Below are positions 54,368 through 63,820 of a stretch of 64,000 nt of DNA, piece after piece (position 1 is the stretch's first letter; each line of letters begins with the position of its first letter). The notes under the pieces were generated by a model. The model had not been told where the DNA came from, did not search any database, and worked only from the letters and a program-made list of their open reading frames with translations. The DNA is from 20CM-2-55-15 sp963738025 (GTDB taxonomy: Bacteria; Acidobacteriota; Terriglobia; 20CM-2-55-15), in assembly GCA_963738025.1 (NCBI GenBank), contig CAVTWA010000003.1, forward strand, positions 310,001-374,000, in the 5' to 3' direction. Position numbers and translations under genes: made by a program.

Positions 54368-54565
54368 TCACTGCATCGGCACCAACGCCACCGAACTCAT
54401 TCACATCGGTCAGGCGGTTCTCGGACTCGGTGGTGGATTCGACTACATGCCGTTTTTAACTATCCGACCCTTGCGGAATGTTACAAAGTTGCAGCGTTCA
54501 ATGCTGCCAATAAACTCGCTCTCATCCGCCAGGCCAACGGGGCCGTTGCTGGGTTAAGCGGGTAG
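54368..54565 (+). pseudogene. C-terminal relic of a soluble pyridine nucleotide transhydrogenase (SthA-like)
   Basis: GCHCIGTNATELIHIGQAVL in one frame and AVFNYPTLAECYKVAAFNAA in the next match the end of SthA (G..ATEL.HIGQ ... FNYPTLAECYKVAALN). Only about 60 residues of ~465 remain, with a frameshift near 54440. The FAD and NAD domains are absent. 54566-54744 downstream holds no supported gene. Confidence 0.72.
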
Positions 54566-54744
54566 GCTCAGCCTTTCTGCCCGCCCTTTGACCGAGGTTG
54601 GTCTATCCGAAGTTGAGAGCACGTGAAAAGTCAAAAAGAAATCTGAATTTCCCCACCTCGACTTTACCTTCCATCCGGCCGCAATACTTTCCAGTTGTCC
54701 ATCTCCTCCTGCAGTTCCTGTAGCGAACCGCCAGACATTTGCGT

Positions 54745-55368
54745 TCATTGAGTCGGCATCGCCGTGAGTGTCCCTTCCATGGACGCAACCAGACGATCAA
54801 CCGTGATTCCCACTGCAGCCGAGAGGCTGCTGACGACGTCTGCCATAGCCCGTTTGCCCACTGGAACGGTCTCCGACGCGGTGTGACTCCATATAACGGA
54901 TTTGGTCTGAGCATCGACAAGTTGCGCAGAGATGGTGCAGATGGCCTGTACATCGCGACCATGGTCTACTTCTTCCAACTGCTCGATATTGCCGCTCAGC
55001 ACGTATGCGGGCTGGATGCCGGCATCTTCAAGTGCAACATTCTTGAACAACGGCTTGGTCCGAACCCTGTCTACGACAAATTGTGTGATGGTCCGGCGCG
55101 GATTCGTCGCCCAACGATGAAATTCATAGAATCCGATTTCCGACGGGGTTGGACGGTAGACGAGCCGGCCTTCGCAAAGATATTGCGGACATTGAAAGTC
55201 ACGGACGACGAGCGTTCCCAAAGCATTTGGTGGCGGCGCCATCCGGGCACTGGCCGGCGGGAAGTTCAGGACATAGTTCGTGGGATAGCGAACATGTCCG
55301 CATCCGCCGAGCACGAGTGTCCCGAGAAACACGAGCGTCACCAGATATGGAAACCATTCCTTTTTCAC
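54745..55368 (-). CDS. ABC-transport auxiliary lipoprotein of an Mla-type operon
   Basis: 207 residues from a GTG at 55368 that overlaps the TGA of the MCE gene (GTGA), with AAAGG upstream. Lipoprotein signal: YLVTLVFLGTLVLGGCGHVR with the lipobox Cys. The body fits the ABC_trans_aux/LptE-like fold (NYVLNFPPASARM, TLVVRDFQCPQYLCEGRLVY, RTITQFVVDRVRTKPLFKNV, YVLSGNIEQLEEVDHGRDVQ, TKSVIWSHTASETVPVG). Such lipoproteins join the MCE complex to the outer membrane. Last gene of the operon. Confidence 0.85.
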   Translation of the reverse strand: MKKEWFPYLVTLVFLGTLVLGGCGHVRYPTNYVLNFPPASARMAPPPNALGTLVVRDFQCPQYLCEGRLVYRPTPSEIGFYEFHRWATNPRRTITQFVVDRVRTKPLFKNVALEDAGIQPAYVLSGNIEQLEEVDHGRDVQAICTISAQLVDAQTKSVIWSHTASETVPVGKRAMADVVSSLSAAVGITVDRLVASMEGTLTAMPTQ

Positions 55369-56330
55369 TGCGGAACCTTTCGATCGGGTGGCTGTGTGGT
55401 GCGAATGAGATTCCATGGTCGTTGCTTGATTGTCTCGCTGAGATCACGGAGATTCTCCGAAGTCGCACGCAGGTTCCGCACCGTCTCAGCCAACTCTCCT
55501 TCGTTCGTGCCGACCACCTGGCGTACGCCGCCCAGCAGCGCGCGGGCTTCTTGTACCGCGCTATCCAGTTCCGAGATGCTTTTCGTGAGAGGGGGGCGAA
55601 TTTCGTCGACCATGCCGTTGACATTCGTTACGGTCCTGTCGATGTTGGGCATGACCGGTTTGGCTGAAACGACGACGGAGTCCGCGTGTTTGGCCAACAG
55701 GGAGATCTGATCGGTGATTTGAGCGATCCTGGGCGACTCGCGATCCAGGATCGAGTTGAATTCCGCGAGAATTCCCGCGATTCGTTTCTGGTTCGCCAGA
55801 CCGGTGAGCGCGTTCACGTTCGCGAGAGCTGTTCGTGCCTGGTCTGTTAATCCCGGCATCTCCTGCCGCAGTTCTGTGATCAGTGCGTTAGTCGATTCCG
55901 CGACCTTGCCGATGTGGCGCGAGATCTCGTCGAGGCTTACCGCTTCCTCGGACGGAACCACGTCGCCCGAGTTCAGACGGCGGGCTTCGTTGCTTCCCGT
56001 CGTGACCTGCAGGACGGGATTGCTCATGATGCTTACGGATCCGACCCGAGCTGTCGAGTCCTGATTGACCGGGATGCCGGACTTGACGTCAAACATGATC
56101 TCGATCCGGGTTGGATCTTCGCTGGAGGGCCGTACGGCTGTAACCTGACCGACTTTGATACCGCCAAACAGGGCCGGGGCGCCCGGAGCAAGGCCGCCGG
56201 CGTAGCGGAAGTAGGTCTTGAATGCGACCTGTCCTTTCAGGTTGTGGGTGGTGTGGACAAAATATATCGTAGCGCCGAGAACGAGCAGGCTGAGGAGGAC
56301 AAACGCGCCGACCTTGGCTTCAGTGCTCAT
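55365..56330 (-). CDS. MlaD-family MCE-domain protein
   Basis: 321 residues. N-terminal helix VGAFVLLSLLVLGATIYFVH anchors it in the inner membrane; the MCE domain follows (~38-120: FKTYFRYAGGLAPGAPALFG, GIKVGQVTAVRPSSEDPTRI, SIMSNPVLQVTTG). The C-terminal 190 residues are a long helical region (EISRHIGKVAESTNALITEL, ISELDSAVQEARALLGGVRQ), which could form a tunnel or coiled coil. It binds lipid between the permease and the outer membrane. Overlaps the ATPase gene by 11 bases. Confidence 0.92.
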   Translation of the reverse strand: MSTEAKVGAFVLLSLLVLGATIYFVHTTHNLKGQVAFKTYFRYAGGLAPGAPALFGGIKVGQVTAVRPSSEDPTRIEIMFDVKSGIPVNQDSTARVGSVSIMSNPVLQVTTGSNEARRLNSGDVVPSEEAVSLDEISRHIGKVAESTNALITELRQEMPGLTDQARTALANVNALTGLANQKRIAGILAEFNSILDRESPRIAQITDQISLLAKHADSVVVSAKPVMPNIDRTVTNVNGMVDEIRPPLTKSISELDSAVQEARALLGGVRQVVGTNEGELAETVRNLRATSENLRDLSETIKQRPWNLIRTTQPPDRKVPQ

Positions 56331-57138
56331 GTTCGAACTTCCGTAAATATGCGGTGACGAAGCCTTCGGCTCCTGCCAGAGGGTCGGGCCGCCGATCGAG
56401 GAACTGACGGATCAGCGGGTTAGTATTGTTGCGAAATCGCTCCGTTGTATCAACCGCAACCAGATGGCCTTGATTGAGCATTGCCAGGCGGTCGGCGATG
56501 TGGAAAGCGCTAGCCAGATCATGAGTAACAACGAGAATCGTCATACCAAGCGCGCGCTTCAGGAACAGGATCAGCTCATCCAGCTCCGCCGCAACGATCG
56601 GGTCGAGCCCGGCCGAAGGCTCGTCGAAGATCAGAATATCTGGATCCAACGCGATCGCCCTTGCGATGGCGGCCCGTTTTTTCATGCCTCCTGAAAGCTC
56701 TCGCGGGTAAAGTTCGCTTGCGTCTTCCATTCCGACCGCTTTCAGCTTCATCCAGACCATTAGTTTTATCGTGGAATCGGCAAGCCCTGTCAGTTCGTGC
56801 AAAGGCAAAGCAACGTTGTCTGCCACCGAGAGAGAATTGAAGAGTGCCGCCCCCTGGAACGACACCCCGATGCGCCGGCGAACCGCTGCCAGATCGGAAT
56901 CCGTGCAGGACGTGATCTGCGTCCCAATGATTGTGATGCTGCCGGTATCCGGTTTTGCGAGCCCGAGCACCTGTTTCAGCAAAGTTGTTTTTCCGGAGCC
57001 GCTTCCTCCGAGCAACACCACAATCTCGGCACGGTAGACATCCAGGCTGACCCCGGCAAGCACACGTTTAGTGCCGAACGAAACGGATACGTCACGTATT
57101 GAAATCATGGTATCGCGGGCGTCGATCATTGAATTCAT
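56320..57138 (-). CDS. mlaF: MlaF-type ABC transporter ATP-binding protein
   Basis: 272 residues from the ATG at 57138 that overlaps the permease stop (ATGA). Walker A GGSGSGKTTLLKQVLGL, Q-loop VSFQGAALFNSLSVADNVAL, signature ELSGGMKKRAAIARAIA, Walker B ILIFDEPSAGLDP, and switch His in TILVVTHDLASAF. The Met-Lys-Lys after the signature is typical of MlaF/Mkl ATPases. It drives lipid movement by the Mla-type complex. Confidence 0.94.
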   Translation of the reverse strand: MNSMIDARDTMISIRDVSVSFGTKRVLAGVSLDVYRAEIVVLLGGSGSGKTTLLKQVLGLAKPDTGSITIIGTQITSCTDSDLAAVRRRIGVSFQGAALFNSLSVADNVALPLHELTGLADSTIKLMVWMKLKAVGMEDASELYPRELSGGMKKRAAIARAIALDPDILIFDEPSAGLDPIVAAELDELILFLKRALGMTILVVTHDLASAFHIADRLAMLNQGHLVAVDTTERFRNNTNPLIRQFLDRRPDPLAGAEGFVTAYLRKFEHEH

Positions 57139-57944
57139 CCCGCGGCACTCCATCCCATCAGGTAGAAAATCGATGTGGCGCAGAGGTCCGCAACAATGAC
57201 AAGAAACGTGGACCGAACCACCGCAGCGTTTGTCGCATGCCCGACCGCTTCGGGGCCACCGCTGACGTGCAATCCATGGTGATAGCCCACCTGGACAATG
57301 ATTGTTGCGAAGACAAGACTCTTGACCACTGCAATCCAGATATCCCGTACCTGAATCGATTCGAAGACCTCGTCCATATAAATCCGAAAACTCATATCGA
57401 CGCTGAACGTCATGAAGAGATAACCGGCGAGAATTCCACAGGCAACACTCAGTACCGTAAGGCAGGGCACAGTAATCAACGCGCCCAGGTACTTCGGAGC
57501 AAGCGTGAACTCAACCGGATTGAGTCCCATCACGCGCAGCGCATCCATCTCTTCCGTCACGACCATCGTTCCGATCTCCGCCGCTATAGCCGATGCGGAG
57601 CGTCCGCTCACCGCAATGGCCGTAATGAGCGGGCCCATTTCTCGAGTGAACCCCACGGTAACCAGTTCAACAACGAAGTCCACAGCGCCGAACCGGCGCA
57701 ACTCTGCAGCGCCCTGCAGTGCGAGAACAAACCCCAGGCAGAGCGACATGATACCCACCATCGGCAGTGCGCTCGCTCCGATGACTAACATTTGTTGTAC
57801 AGCAGATCGCCAGCGCCGTCTCGTGCCCACTACAGGCAATATGCGCGGAAGCTGGAAAAGGGTCGCCCATAGCTGCATCGTTAATGCGCCGGTGTCCTGA
57901 GACCACAGGATCACCGGGCGCCCGACTCGTTCCACAAAACTCAT
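57135..57944 (-). CDS. mlaE: MlaE-type ABC transporter permease
   Basis: 269 residues with about five or six membrane helices. MlaE family marks: MLVIGASALPMVGIMSLCLG, FVLALQGAAELRRFGAVDFV, GFTREMGPLITAIAVSGRSA, IAAEIGTMVVTEEMDALRVM, GLNPVEFTLAPKYLGALITV. Its start overlaps the stop of the STAS gene (ATGA). Inner-membrane permease of the phospholipid transport complex. Confidence 0.94.
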   Translation of the reverse strand: MSFVERVGRPVILWSQDTGALTMQLWATLFQLPRILPVVGTRRRWRSAVQQMLVIGASALPMVGIMSLCLGFVLALQGAAELRRFGAVDFVVELVTVGFTREMGPLITAIAVSGRSASAIAAEIGTMVVTEEMDALRVMGLNPVEFTLAPKYLGALITVPCLTVLSVACGILAGYLFMTFSVDMSFRIYMDEVFESIQVRDIWIAVVKSLVFATIIVQVGYHHGLHVSGGPEAVGHATNAAVVRSTFLVIVADLCATSIFYLMGWSAAG

Positions 57945-58333
57945 CTGAACTCCACCTCCGCTCCGAGAGCTCTAAAAATTTTGTCGAGTTCGACGAGTTC
58001 CGCGAGTTTTCTCGGTTGCCCGCTTATGCCGGTCAGATGCAGCCGTACCGAACGTTCGCGAGCAATATTCAAAGCCTCGAGAAGCGTTGCGAGTCCTGAG
58101 GTGTCCAAAAAAGAGACTCCGGATAGATCGATCAACAGAACTGGACATGGTCTTCCACAAATGTATCCGAGCAACCTGGATCGCAGTTCCGGCGATGAAT
58201 CCACCGTCAGGCGTCCGGCGACGGTCACGGTGCACTGGGAAGCGCCCCGCAAGATGCGAATATCAGACTCGCCTTTGAGCACCGAAGCACAGTTCACGTC
58301 AGCATTGCCTGTCGAACGATGAAAAACCGACAT
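57941..58333 (-). CDS. STAS-domain protein (MlaB-like), first gene of the Mla-type operon
   Basis: 130 residues; a STAS domain fills residues ~30-125 (CTVTVAGRLTVDSSPELRSR, VLLIDLSGVSFLDTSGLATL, LEALNIARERSVRLHLTGIS). The Ser/Thr in LDTSG matches the conserved anti-sigma-antagonist position. In the Mla complex the STAS protein binds and controls the ATPase. Here the STAS gene comes first, unlike the E. coli order. The promoter should lie in 58334-58400. Confidence 0.88.
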   Translation of the reverse strand: MSVFHRSTGNADVNCASVLKGESDIRILRGASQCTVTVAGRLTVDSSPELRSRLLGYICGRPCPVLLIDLSGVSFLDTSGLATLLEALNIARERSVRLHLTGISGQPRKLAELVELDKIFRALGAEVEFR

Positions 58334-58664
58334 TTGCTATGGATTCCGAAATCGCCGGCCCACTGGCAAATACCACCGAGCGCGTTACATAAGTTGAACG
58401 TGACAAGAGGAAGCAATCGCCGTGCCGCGCAGAAACGATTGCGTGCCGCCGAAGAATCGAACCGTACATCTCGCGACGGGATTCCGGAGAGATACGGGGC
58501 ATGCCACGTGCCCGTCTTCGACCGGCAGGATGAACGACTCATAAAACCCAGCCCGTTTCAGGATCGGTCGATACCACCTGTGGTGCTCGCGGTCACAGTA
58601 CCTGGCACGATCAGCGCCCGCTAACTCCCTTAGCGATCCGGTCGCCGGTGTATCGTAGGGATTG

Positions 58665-58689
58665 GTCGCCGCGGGCGACCCGCGGCGAC
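58665..58689. terminator. Perfect 11-bp hairpin downstream of the beta-barrel gene
   Basis: GTCGCCGCGGG / CCCGCGGCGAC with a three-base loop, 37 bases after the beta-barrel protein stop on the minus strand. No T run. The stretch 58334-58725 between the Mla operon and the beta-barrel gene holds nothing else that I can support. Confidence 0.5.
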
Positions 58690-58725
58690 ATCTCTGCTGA
58701 TCTTTCCTAACGCGGATTGGGACTG

Positions 58726-59476
58726 TTAGCGTTCGCCGAAGGAAATGGTGAGGCCCGCGGTCAATTCCGGATAGGTTAAGCTGTTGGTGAAGAAGTTCGG
58801 GATCGTCCGGCCCCGAATATCTCCAAAGAACCCCAGGGGGCCCACCAGCCGCTCGGCTTTCAGACCGCCACCATAGCTGAACGTGAAGAATGTTTCTGAG
58901 GTCGTCATCAACGTCATTGGGCACGAACACGCTCACAGGGGTACCAAAGGGCGTTGTCGTTACCACTGGCCGCACGTTCAACGTAAATTGGCTGGGGTTG
59001 GATATCTGGGTAGTCAAACCTCCCGCTCCGCCGACAACGTATGGCGTTAGGTTCGCACCGCCGAAGGTGCGCTTTCCGAAGTTGTAAGAGAATTCAGCTT
59101 CCCAGATGTGGGCTCGGCTCTTACCTTGAGGGAAACCGAGAGCTCCCGCGAAACTCGATTCAGGCGCGTCGGACTCTGGCTGGAAGTGATTATTCCAGCT
59201 GTAGTTTCCACCAATCTCAAAATTTGGAGTGATGTAAAAACCTACGCGAGCACCAATCAACTGAGTGTTGAAAAAATTGGGCACTGAGCCGGAGCTGCCA
59301 GGCCAGATATACCCGCCGTACGGACTGATTTCAAATTGAGTCGAAAATCCTGTACTTGGATTTGGACTTGGGCTTTGACAGGGCGGATTGCAAGTCCCTT
59401 GCGCGAACAGTGATGCGGGGACGAACGCAGCGCTCACCAGAATAAGCAGACCAAGCAATTTCGCTTTCGATGTCAT
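58726..59476 (-). CDS. Outer-membrane beta-barrel protein (frameshifted)
   Basis: About 249 residues joined from the ATG at 59476. Signal peptide (LLGLLILVSAAFVPASLFAQ), a Cys-Pro-rich segment (GTCNPPCQSPSPNPS), then alternating strands (FEISPYGGYIWPGSSG, LIGARVGFYITPNFEIGGNY, IWEAEFSYNFGKRTFGGANL, PYVVGGAGGLTTQIS). Near 58902 the frame shifts by one; SETFFTFSYGGGLKAERLVG and the end PELTAGLTISFGER follow, with a terminal aromatic-free strand. The plan is an eight-strand barrel like OmpW/OmpA-type proteins. Confidence 0.78.
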
Positions 59477-59701
59477 TTCTCTAAAGACCTCCGTTTGACT
59501 TGTGTCCCCTTCGTAACGAAACGGGACACCGGTCTCTGTAGCAACGGAAGGCGCAGACTCCGTCGTCAACGAAGTGAAAAGTTACTGGACAGGAAATCTT
59601 TCGCTGAATCTCGGTAGTTGTCCATTACGTTGTCAGTTCGAGCATGTGTATAAGAGACGTGAGGCATGAGTTCCAGGCGCTGACGAAAAATGGCGGTCCT
59701 G

Positions 59702-62058
59702 TTATGCCGCTAATCGGCGGCGAGGCGCCCGGCCGGGCGGTTGACTGGGCTCTGAACGTTCGGGAGCCTGCGGAATCGGACGGATGATCGGTTCTGAACC
59801 AGTCAGCGTCAAGGTCTCTCCATGGTGCAGAATGCGAATGGGCCCTTCGCCTTTGGACAGCGCGTATTTCGTCGCGCCTGTAGCTTACTTCAACGCTAAG
59901 CCGATGGCCACGATAGAGGATCGAAAACTTGAGCCGGATCAGTCCATCCGGAAGTCTTGGAGCGAACGCCAGGATGTCACCGGAATCGCGCATACCTCCC
60001 AGGCCGAAAACGAAGGCGATCCAGGCGCCGGCGAGCGAAGCGAGGTGCAGCCCGTCACGTGTATTGTGCTCGAAATCCTCCAGATCCAGGAGGGCTGCCT
60101 CGGCCGCATAATCAAACGCGAGCCGGAGGTGGCCGGCGTCTGCGGCGGCCACCGCCTCGGTGCACGCGGACAGCGATGAGTCCCGGACGGTGATGCGCTC
60201 GTAATATTCGAAGTTGCGAGCCCGCTGTTCGGGCGAGAAAGAGTCGTGACCCACCAGCATGGCCAGTATAAGGTCGGGCTGCTTGACCACCTGCTTGCGA
60301 TAGAGCTCGAAATACGGGAAATGCAGCATCAGCGGATATTGGGTGTCTTTCGTTGCTTCGAAATTCCACAGCTCGTGATGCGTGTATCCCTCTGACTGCT
60401 GATGGACGCCGAGCTTTTCATCATAGGGAATCACCACGTGATCTGCCGCGTTACGCCAGGAGGCGGTTTCGTCCGCGGTAACTCCGAGTTCGGTTGACCT
60501 GTCCGGATAGCGCTGGCAGGCGCCGGCGGCGCCACGCAGGTTTTGCTGAGCCATCAAATTGGTATAGAGATTATTGTCGGCGATGGCGCTGTACTCATCC
60601 GGGCCCGTGACGCCGTCGATGCGAAAATGTCCGTCGAGGTCGAAGTGCCCGAGCGAGCGCCACAAACGCGCGGTCTCTACGAGAATATCGATGCCCACAT
60701 CGTGCCCGAAGGCGTCGTCGCCTGTAGCCTTGACGTATTGGAGTACCGCGAAGGCGATATCCGCATTGATGTGAAATGCTGCAGTTCCTGCCGGCCAATA
60801 GCCCGAGCACTCTTCGCCGTGAATCGTTCGCCAGGGAAACGCCGCACCGGCCAGATCGAGATCGCGTGCACGCGCCTTGGCCGTGTCCAGAATCGAGCGT
60901 CGCCAACGCAAGGCGTCCGAGGCAACGGAGGGAGACGTGTAACGTGAGCACAGGCAGGATATAGAGTTCGGTGTCCCAGAACGAATGACCGTCGTATCCG
61001 GTGCCGGTGAGGCCCTTCGCTGGGATCGCTCTGCCTTCAGACCTTGCGCTCGACGAGATGATCTGGAATAGCGAAAATCGCACGCCTTGCTGCAGTTCGG
61101 GGGCGCCATCGAGCTCGACATCGGCATTCTGCCAGAATTTGTCAAGATAGCCCCGCTGTTCCGCAAGCAGGGTGTCCCAGCCGGCAGCCCGCGCCGCCAC
61201 GAGGGCCGCAGCGACTTGATCGCGCATCGCCGGCAGGCTGCGATCGTGAGACCAACCGTAAGACACGAACTTGATGAGCCGAAGCCGTTGTCCCGGCACG
61301 AGGACATCGGTTGCAACCACGCGGGCGGAGTCCGGCACAGACTCGCTCGAGATATGCAATTGCGGTGTGCCGCTGATGATGTGATCCATCGCTGCCGCCA
61401 TGCGGAGGCCGCTCTCTCGCGTTTTGTGAATCAGCAGGGCCTCCCCGTCGCGGATCTGGTGTTCTTCGGAAAGGAGTGGAGATCCGATGACTGCGGCTGT
61501 ACGCGGATCCCCGGCAAACGACACCAACTGCTCGTTGGCTACCAGTTCGGATTGCACGACAATGTTGGCGGGTCCGTCTAGCGGCTCGACATCGTAAATG
61601 ATGCCCATAATCGCGCGATGGGTGAACGACACGAGACGAACCGACGTAACTCGGATCGTGCGCCGCGCCGGAGAGCACCATTCCGCAGTTCGAGTCAGGG
61701 TTCCGGCACGGAAATCGAGTACCCGATCGTGGGACAGCAGGTGGCCGTAACGAACATCGAAAGGCTCGTCATCGACGAGCAAGCGGATGAGCTTGCCATT
61801 AGTCACGTTGATCAGCGTCTGGCTCGACTCCGGAGCCCCGTACTGGCTCTCGGCTTCCAGCAGCGGGCGCAGTTCATAGAAACCGTTCAGATACGATCCA
61901 GGCAGCCCATGTGGCTCGCCTTCGTCAAGATTGCCTCGCACGCCAATGTGGCCGTTGGAGAGAGCGAAAAGTGACTCCGTCTGCGCCAGAACTTCGAGAT
62001 TCAAAGCGGTTTCATGAAGCGACCACGGTTCGACGCGAAATGAAGGATGCTGGATCAC
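59702..62058 (-). CDS. GH65 family glycoside phosphorylase (frameshifted twice)
   Basis: About 785 residues joined, normal for trehalose/kojibiose/maltose phosphorylases. The GTG at 62058 overlaps the HAD stop (GTGA). N-terminal beta-domain (LALSNGHIGVRGNLDEG-like, SYLNGFYELRPLLEAESQYG), then the (alpha/alpha)6 barrel: AIPAKGLTGTGYDGHSFWDT, and after a +1 shift near 60941, YWPAGTAAFHINADIAFAVL, DGVTGPDEYSAIADNNLYTN with the catalytic Glu, and HLASLAGAWIAFVFGLGGMR. A second +1 shift near 59887 leads to KYALSKGEGPIRILHHGETL and the stop. It splits an alpha-glucoside with phosphate to beta-glucose-1-phosphate. The disaccharide is unknown. Confidence 0.88.
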
Positions 62059-63596
62059 GCAGCCACCTCCAATAAGCTGGCAAGATCGGTTACCACCACG
62101 TCCGCTCCGTGGCGGTGTAACTCCTTAGCGTGGCCCACCCGATCGACGCCGACCACATAGCCGAACTGTCCGGCACGGCCGGCCTCGACACCCGAGAGCG
62201 CATCTTCGAACACGACGGCTTGCGCAGGTTCTACACTTAAGGCGTGCGCGGCCGCCAGGTAAGTATCTGGAGCCGGTTTTCCTGCCAGATGCTCGGTGTC
62301 AGCGACATTGCCATCGATTCGAGCATCGAATAGATCCGCGATCCCCGCAGAGACCAGCACCTGTTCACAATGCTTGCTGGACGACACTACGGCCGTACGC
62401 AAACCTGCTTCGCGTGCCGCATGGAGGTAGCGGATCGATCCTTCGTAGGTTTCAACGTGTCCCTGCTGAAGCAATTGAAGCATCATCGTGTCTTTGGTGG
62501 CGGCCAATTCCGAAATCTTTTCCTCCGTTAACTGAACACCGCGGCTTGCAAGGAACGACCGGGCGCCGTCGATCCGGAGTTTGCCGTCCACATAGACCTG
62601 GTAATCGTGAACGGCGTCAAAGGGGACGAAAGCTTTGCCGGATTGCGTCGACCATTGCCGCAAGAAATCGTCGAACATTCGTTTCCAGGCTGCCGCATGG
62701 AGCTTCGCTGTTTTTGTAAGGACGCCGTCCAGATCAAAGAGGCAGGCGCGTGTGAGCGGAGGTAATCCGAGTCTCTCTTCCGGCTTGCGTTCCTGGCCGA
62801 GAATGATCTGATCGACCGCACTGGCGAAGCCGTCTTCCTCGTTGGACTTCGTCACGTACCGGGCCATGCGTTGAACTTCGGGGATTGCATTGCCCATGGC
62901 AATGCTCAAGCCCGCATTCGCGAACATAAGGATGTCATTGAGACCGTCGCCGATCACCGCGATCTCGCTGGTGGAAATATGAAAATAGTTCGAGGCCATT
63001 CGCACGACCATGCCCTTGTTCGCGTCCCGGTGAGTGAAATCGATGTAGTAGGGCTGTGAACATGTGGCAGAAACGAATGGCCCGACGCGGCGCCGCAGTT
63101 CGGCGTCGCTGCGCGCCATCCGTTGCGCGTCATCGGTTACCCCGACGATCTTCACTGCTCCATTGAGGACGCTGTGAAGTTCGTTGACCACGGATGGCGC
63201 AAACTGCACAGACTGTTGCTCGTGCGCGACATGGGGCGCGTCAGGGCGACGGAGATACCAGTTTCCGCCGCTGTATACCCATACGTCGATTCCTTCCTCC
63301 AGCAGATAATCGACCACCTGGGTTGCAACACCGAGCGGAATCGTCAGTTGTTCCAGCACAGTCGTCAGGTCGGGCTCAACGAACATACCGCCGTTGAATG
63401 GCGCGATCGGAACGTTGACTTTGAGAGCTTCGGTCAACATCGCCATTCCTTGAGGCGGTCGACTGCTGGTGATGGTGAACTGGATGCCGGCGGACCGCAG
63501 CCGTCCCACGGCTTCGCGCGCACGGGAGGTCAACACTTTGTCCTTCGTCACCAATGTCCCATCGACATCCGAGATCAATAGTTTGATTGGGGTCAT
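62055..63596 (-). CDS. Fusion of a Cof-type HAD phosphatase and a beta-phosphoglucomutase-like HAD
   Basis: 513 residues from the ATG at 63596 (GGAGG six bases upstream). Residues ~1-265: Cof/HAD-IIB phosphatase (LLISDVDGTLVTKDK, TITSSRPPQGMAMLTEALKV, APFNGGMFVEPD, IAVIGDGLNDILMFANAGLS). Residues ~280-513: HAD-IA beta-phosphoglucomutase type (ACLFDLDGVLTKTAKLHAAA, WKRMFDDFL, LRTAVVSSSKHCEQVL, EHLAGKPAPDTYLAAAHALS, VVFEDALSGVEAGRAGQFGY). The nucleophile Asp pairs are present in both. The second half should turn beta-glucose-1-phosphate from the GH65 enzyme into glucose-6-phosphate. Translationally coupled to GH65. The gap 63597-63820 has no gene. Confidence 0.92.
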   Translation of the reverse strand: MTPIKLLISDVDGTLVTKDKVLTSRAREAVGRLRSAGIQFTITSSRPPQGMAMLTEALKVNVPIAPFNGGMFVEPDLTTVLEQLTIPLGVATQVVDYLLEEGIDVWVYSGGNWYLRRPDAPHVAHEQQSVQFAPSVVNELHSVLNGAVKIVGVTDDAQRMARSDAELRRRVGPFVSATCSQPYYIDFTHRDANKGMVVRMASNYFHISTSEIAVIGDGLNDILMFANAGLSIAMGNAIPEVQRMARYVTKSNEEDGFASAVDQIILGQERKPEERLGLPPLTRACLFDLDGVLTKTAKLHAAAWKRMFDDFLRQWSTQSGKAFVPFDAVHDYQVYVDGKLRIDGARSFLASRGVQLTEEKISELAATKDTMMLQLLQQGHVETYEGSIRYLHAAREAGLRTAVVSSSKHCEQVLVSAGIADLFDARIDGNVADTEHLAGKPAPDTYLAAAHALSVEPAQAVVFEDALSGVEAGRAGQFGYVVGVDRVGHAKELHRHGADVVVTDLASLLEVAA

Positions 63597-63820
63597 GCTT
63601 GCCTCCAAGTCCTGCTGGCCGCTTAATCGAGAGATCAGCCGCATTTCACAGGCACGTCTCACTCCAAGGTCTTTTGACGCCACGCGCCAGAAGTCGCTGC
63701 GGCAAAAGCTCGCGGCTCAGGCAGTCCGGGCAAAATCAAAGGGGTCGCAGCAGACCATACGGAGAAGCAACCGACCACATTATGGTAAACATCGCCCGGC
63801 GGAAGCGGGAGTAGAGGGGT

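Noticed and set aside
9646..60941. Programmed ribosomal frameshifting as a general explanation of broken genes
   Set aside because: The sites share no slippery sequence or following structure, and homologues of these enzymes are normally in one frame.
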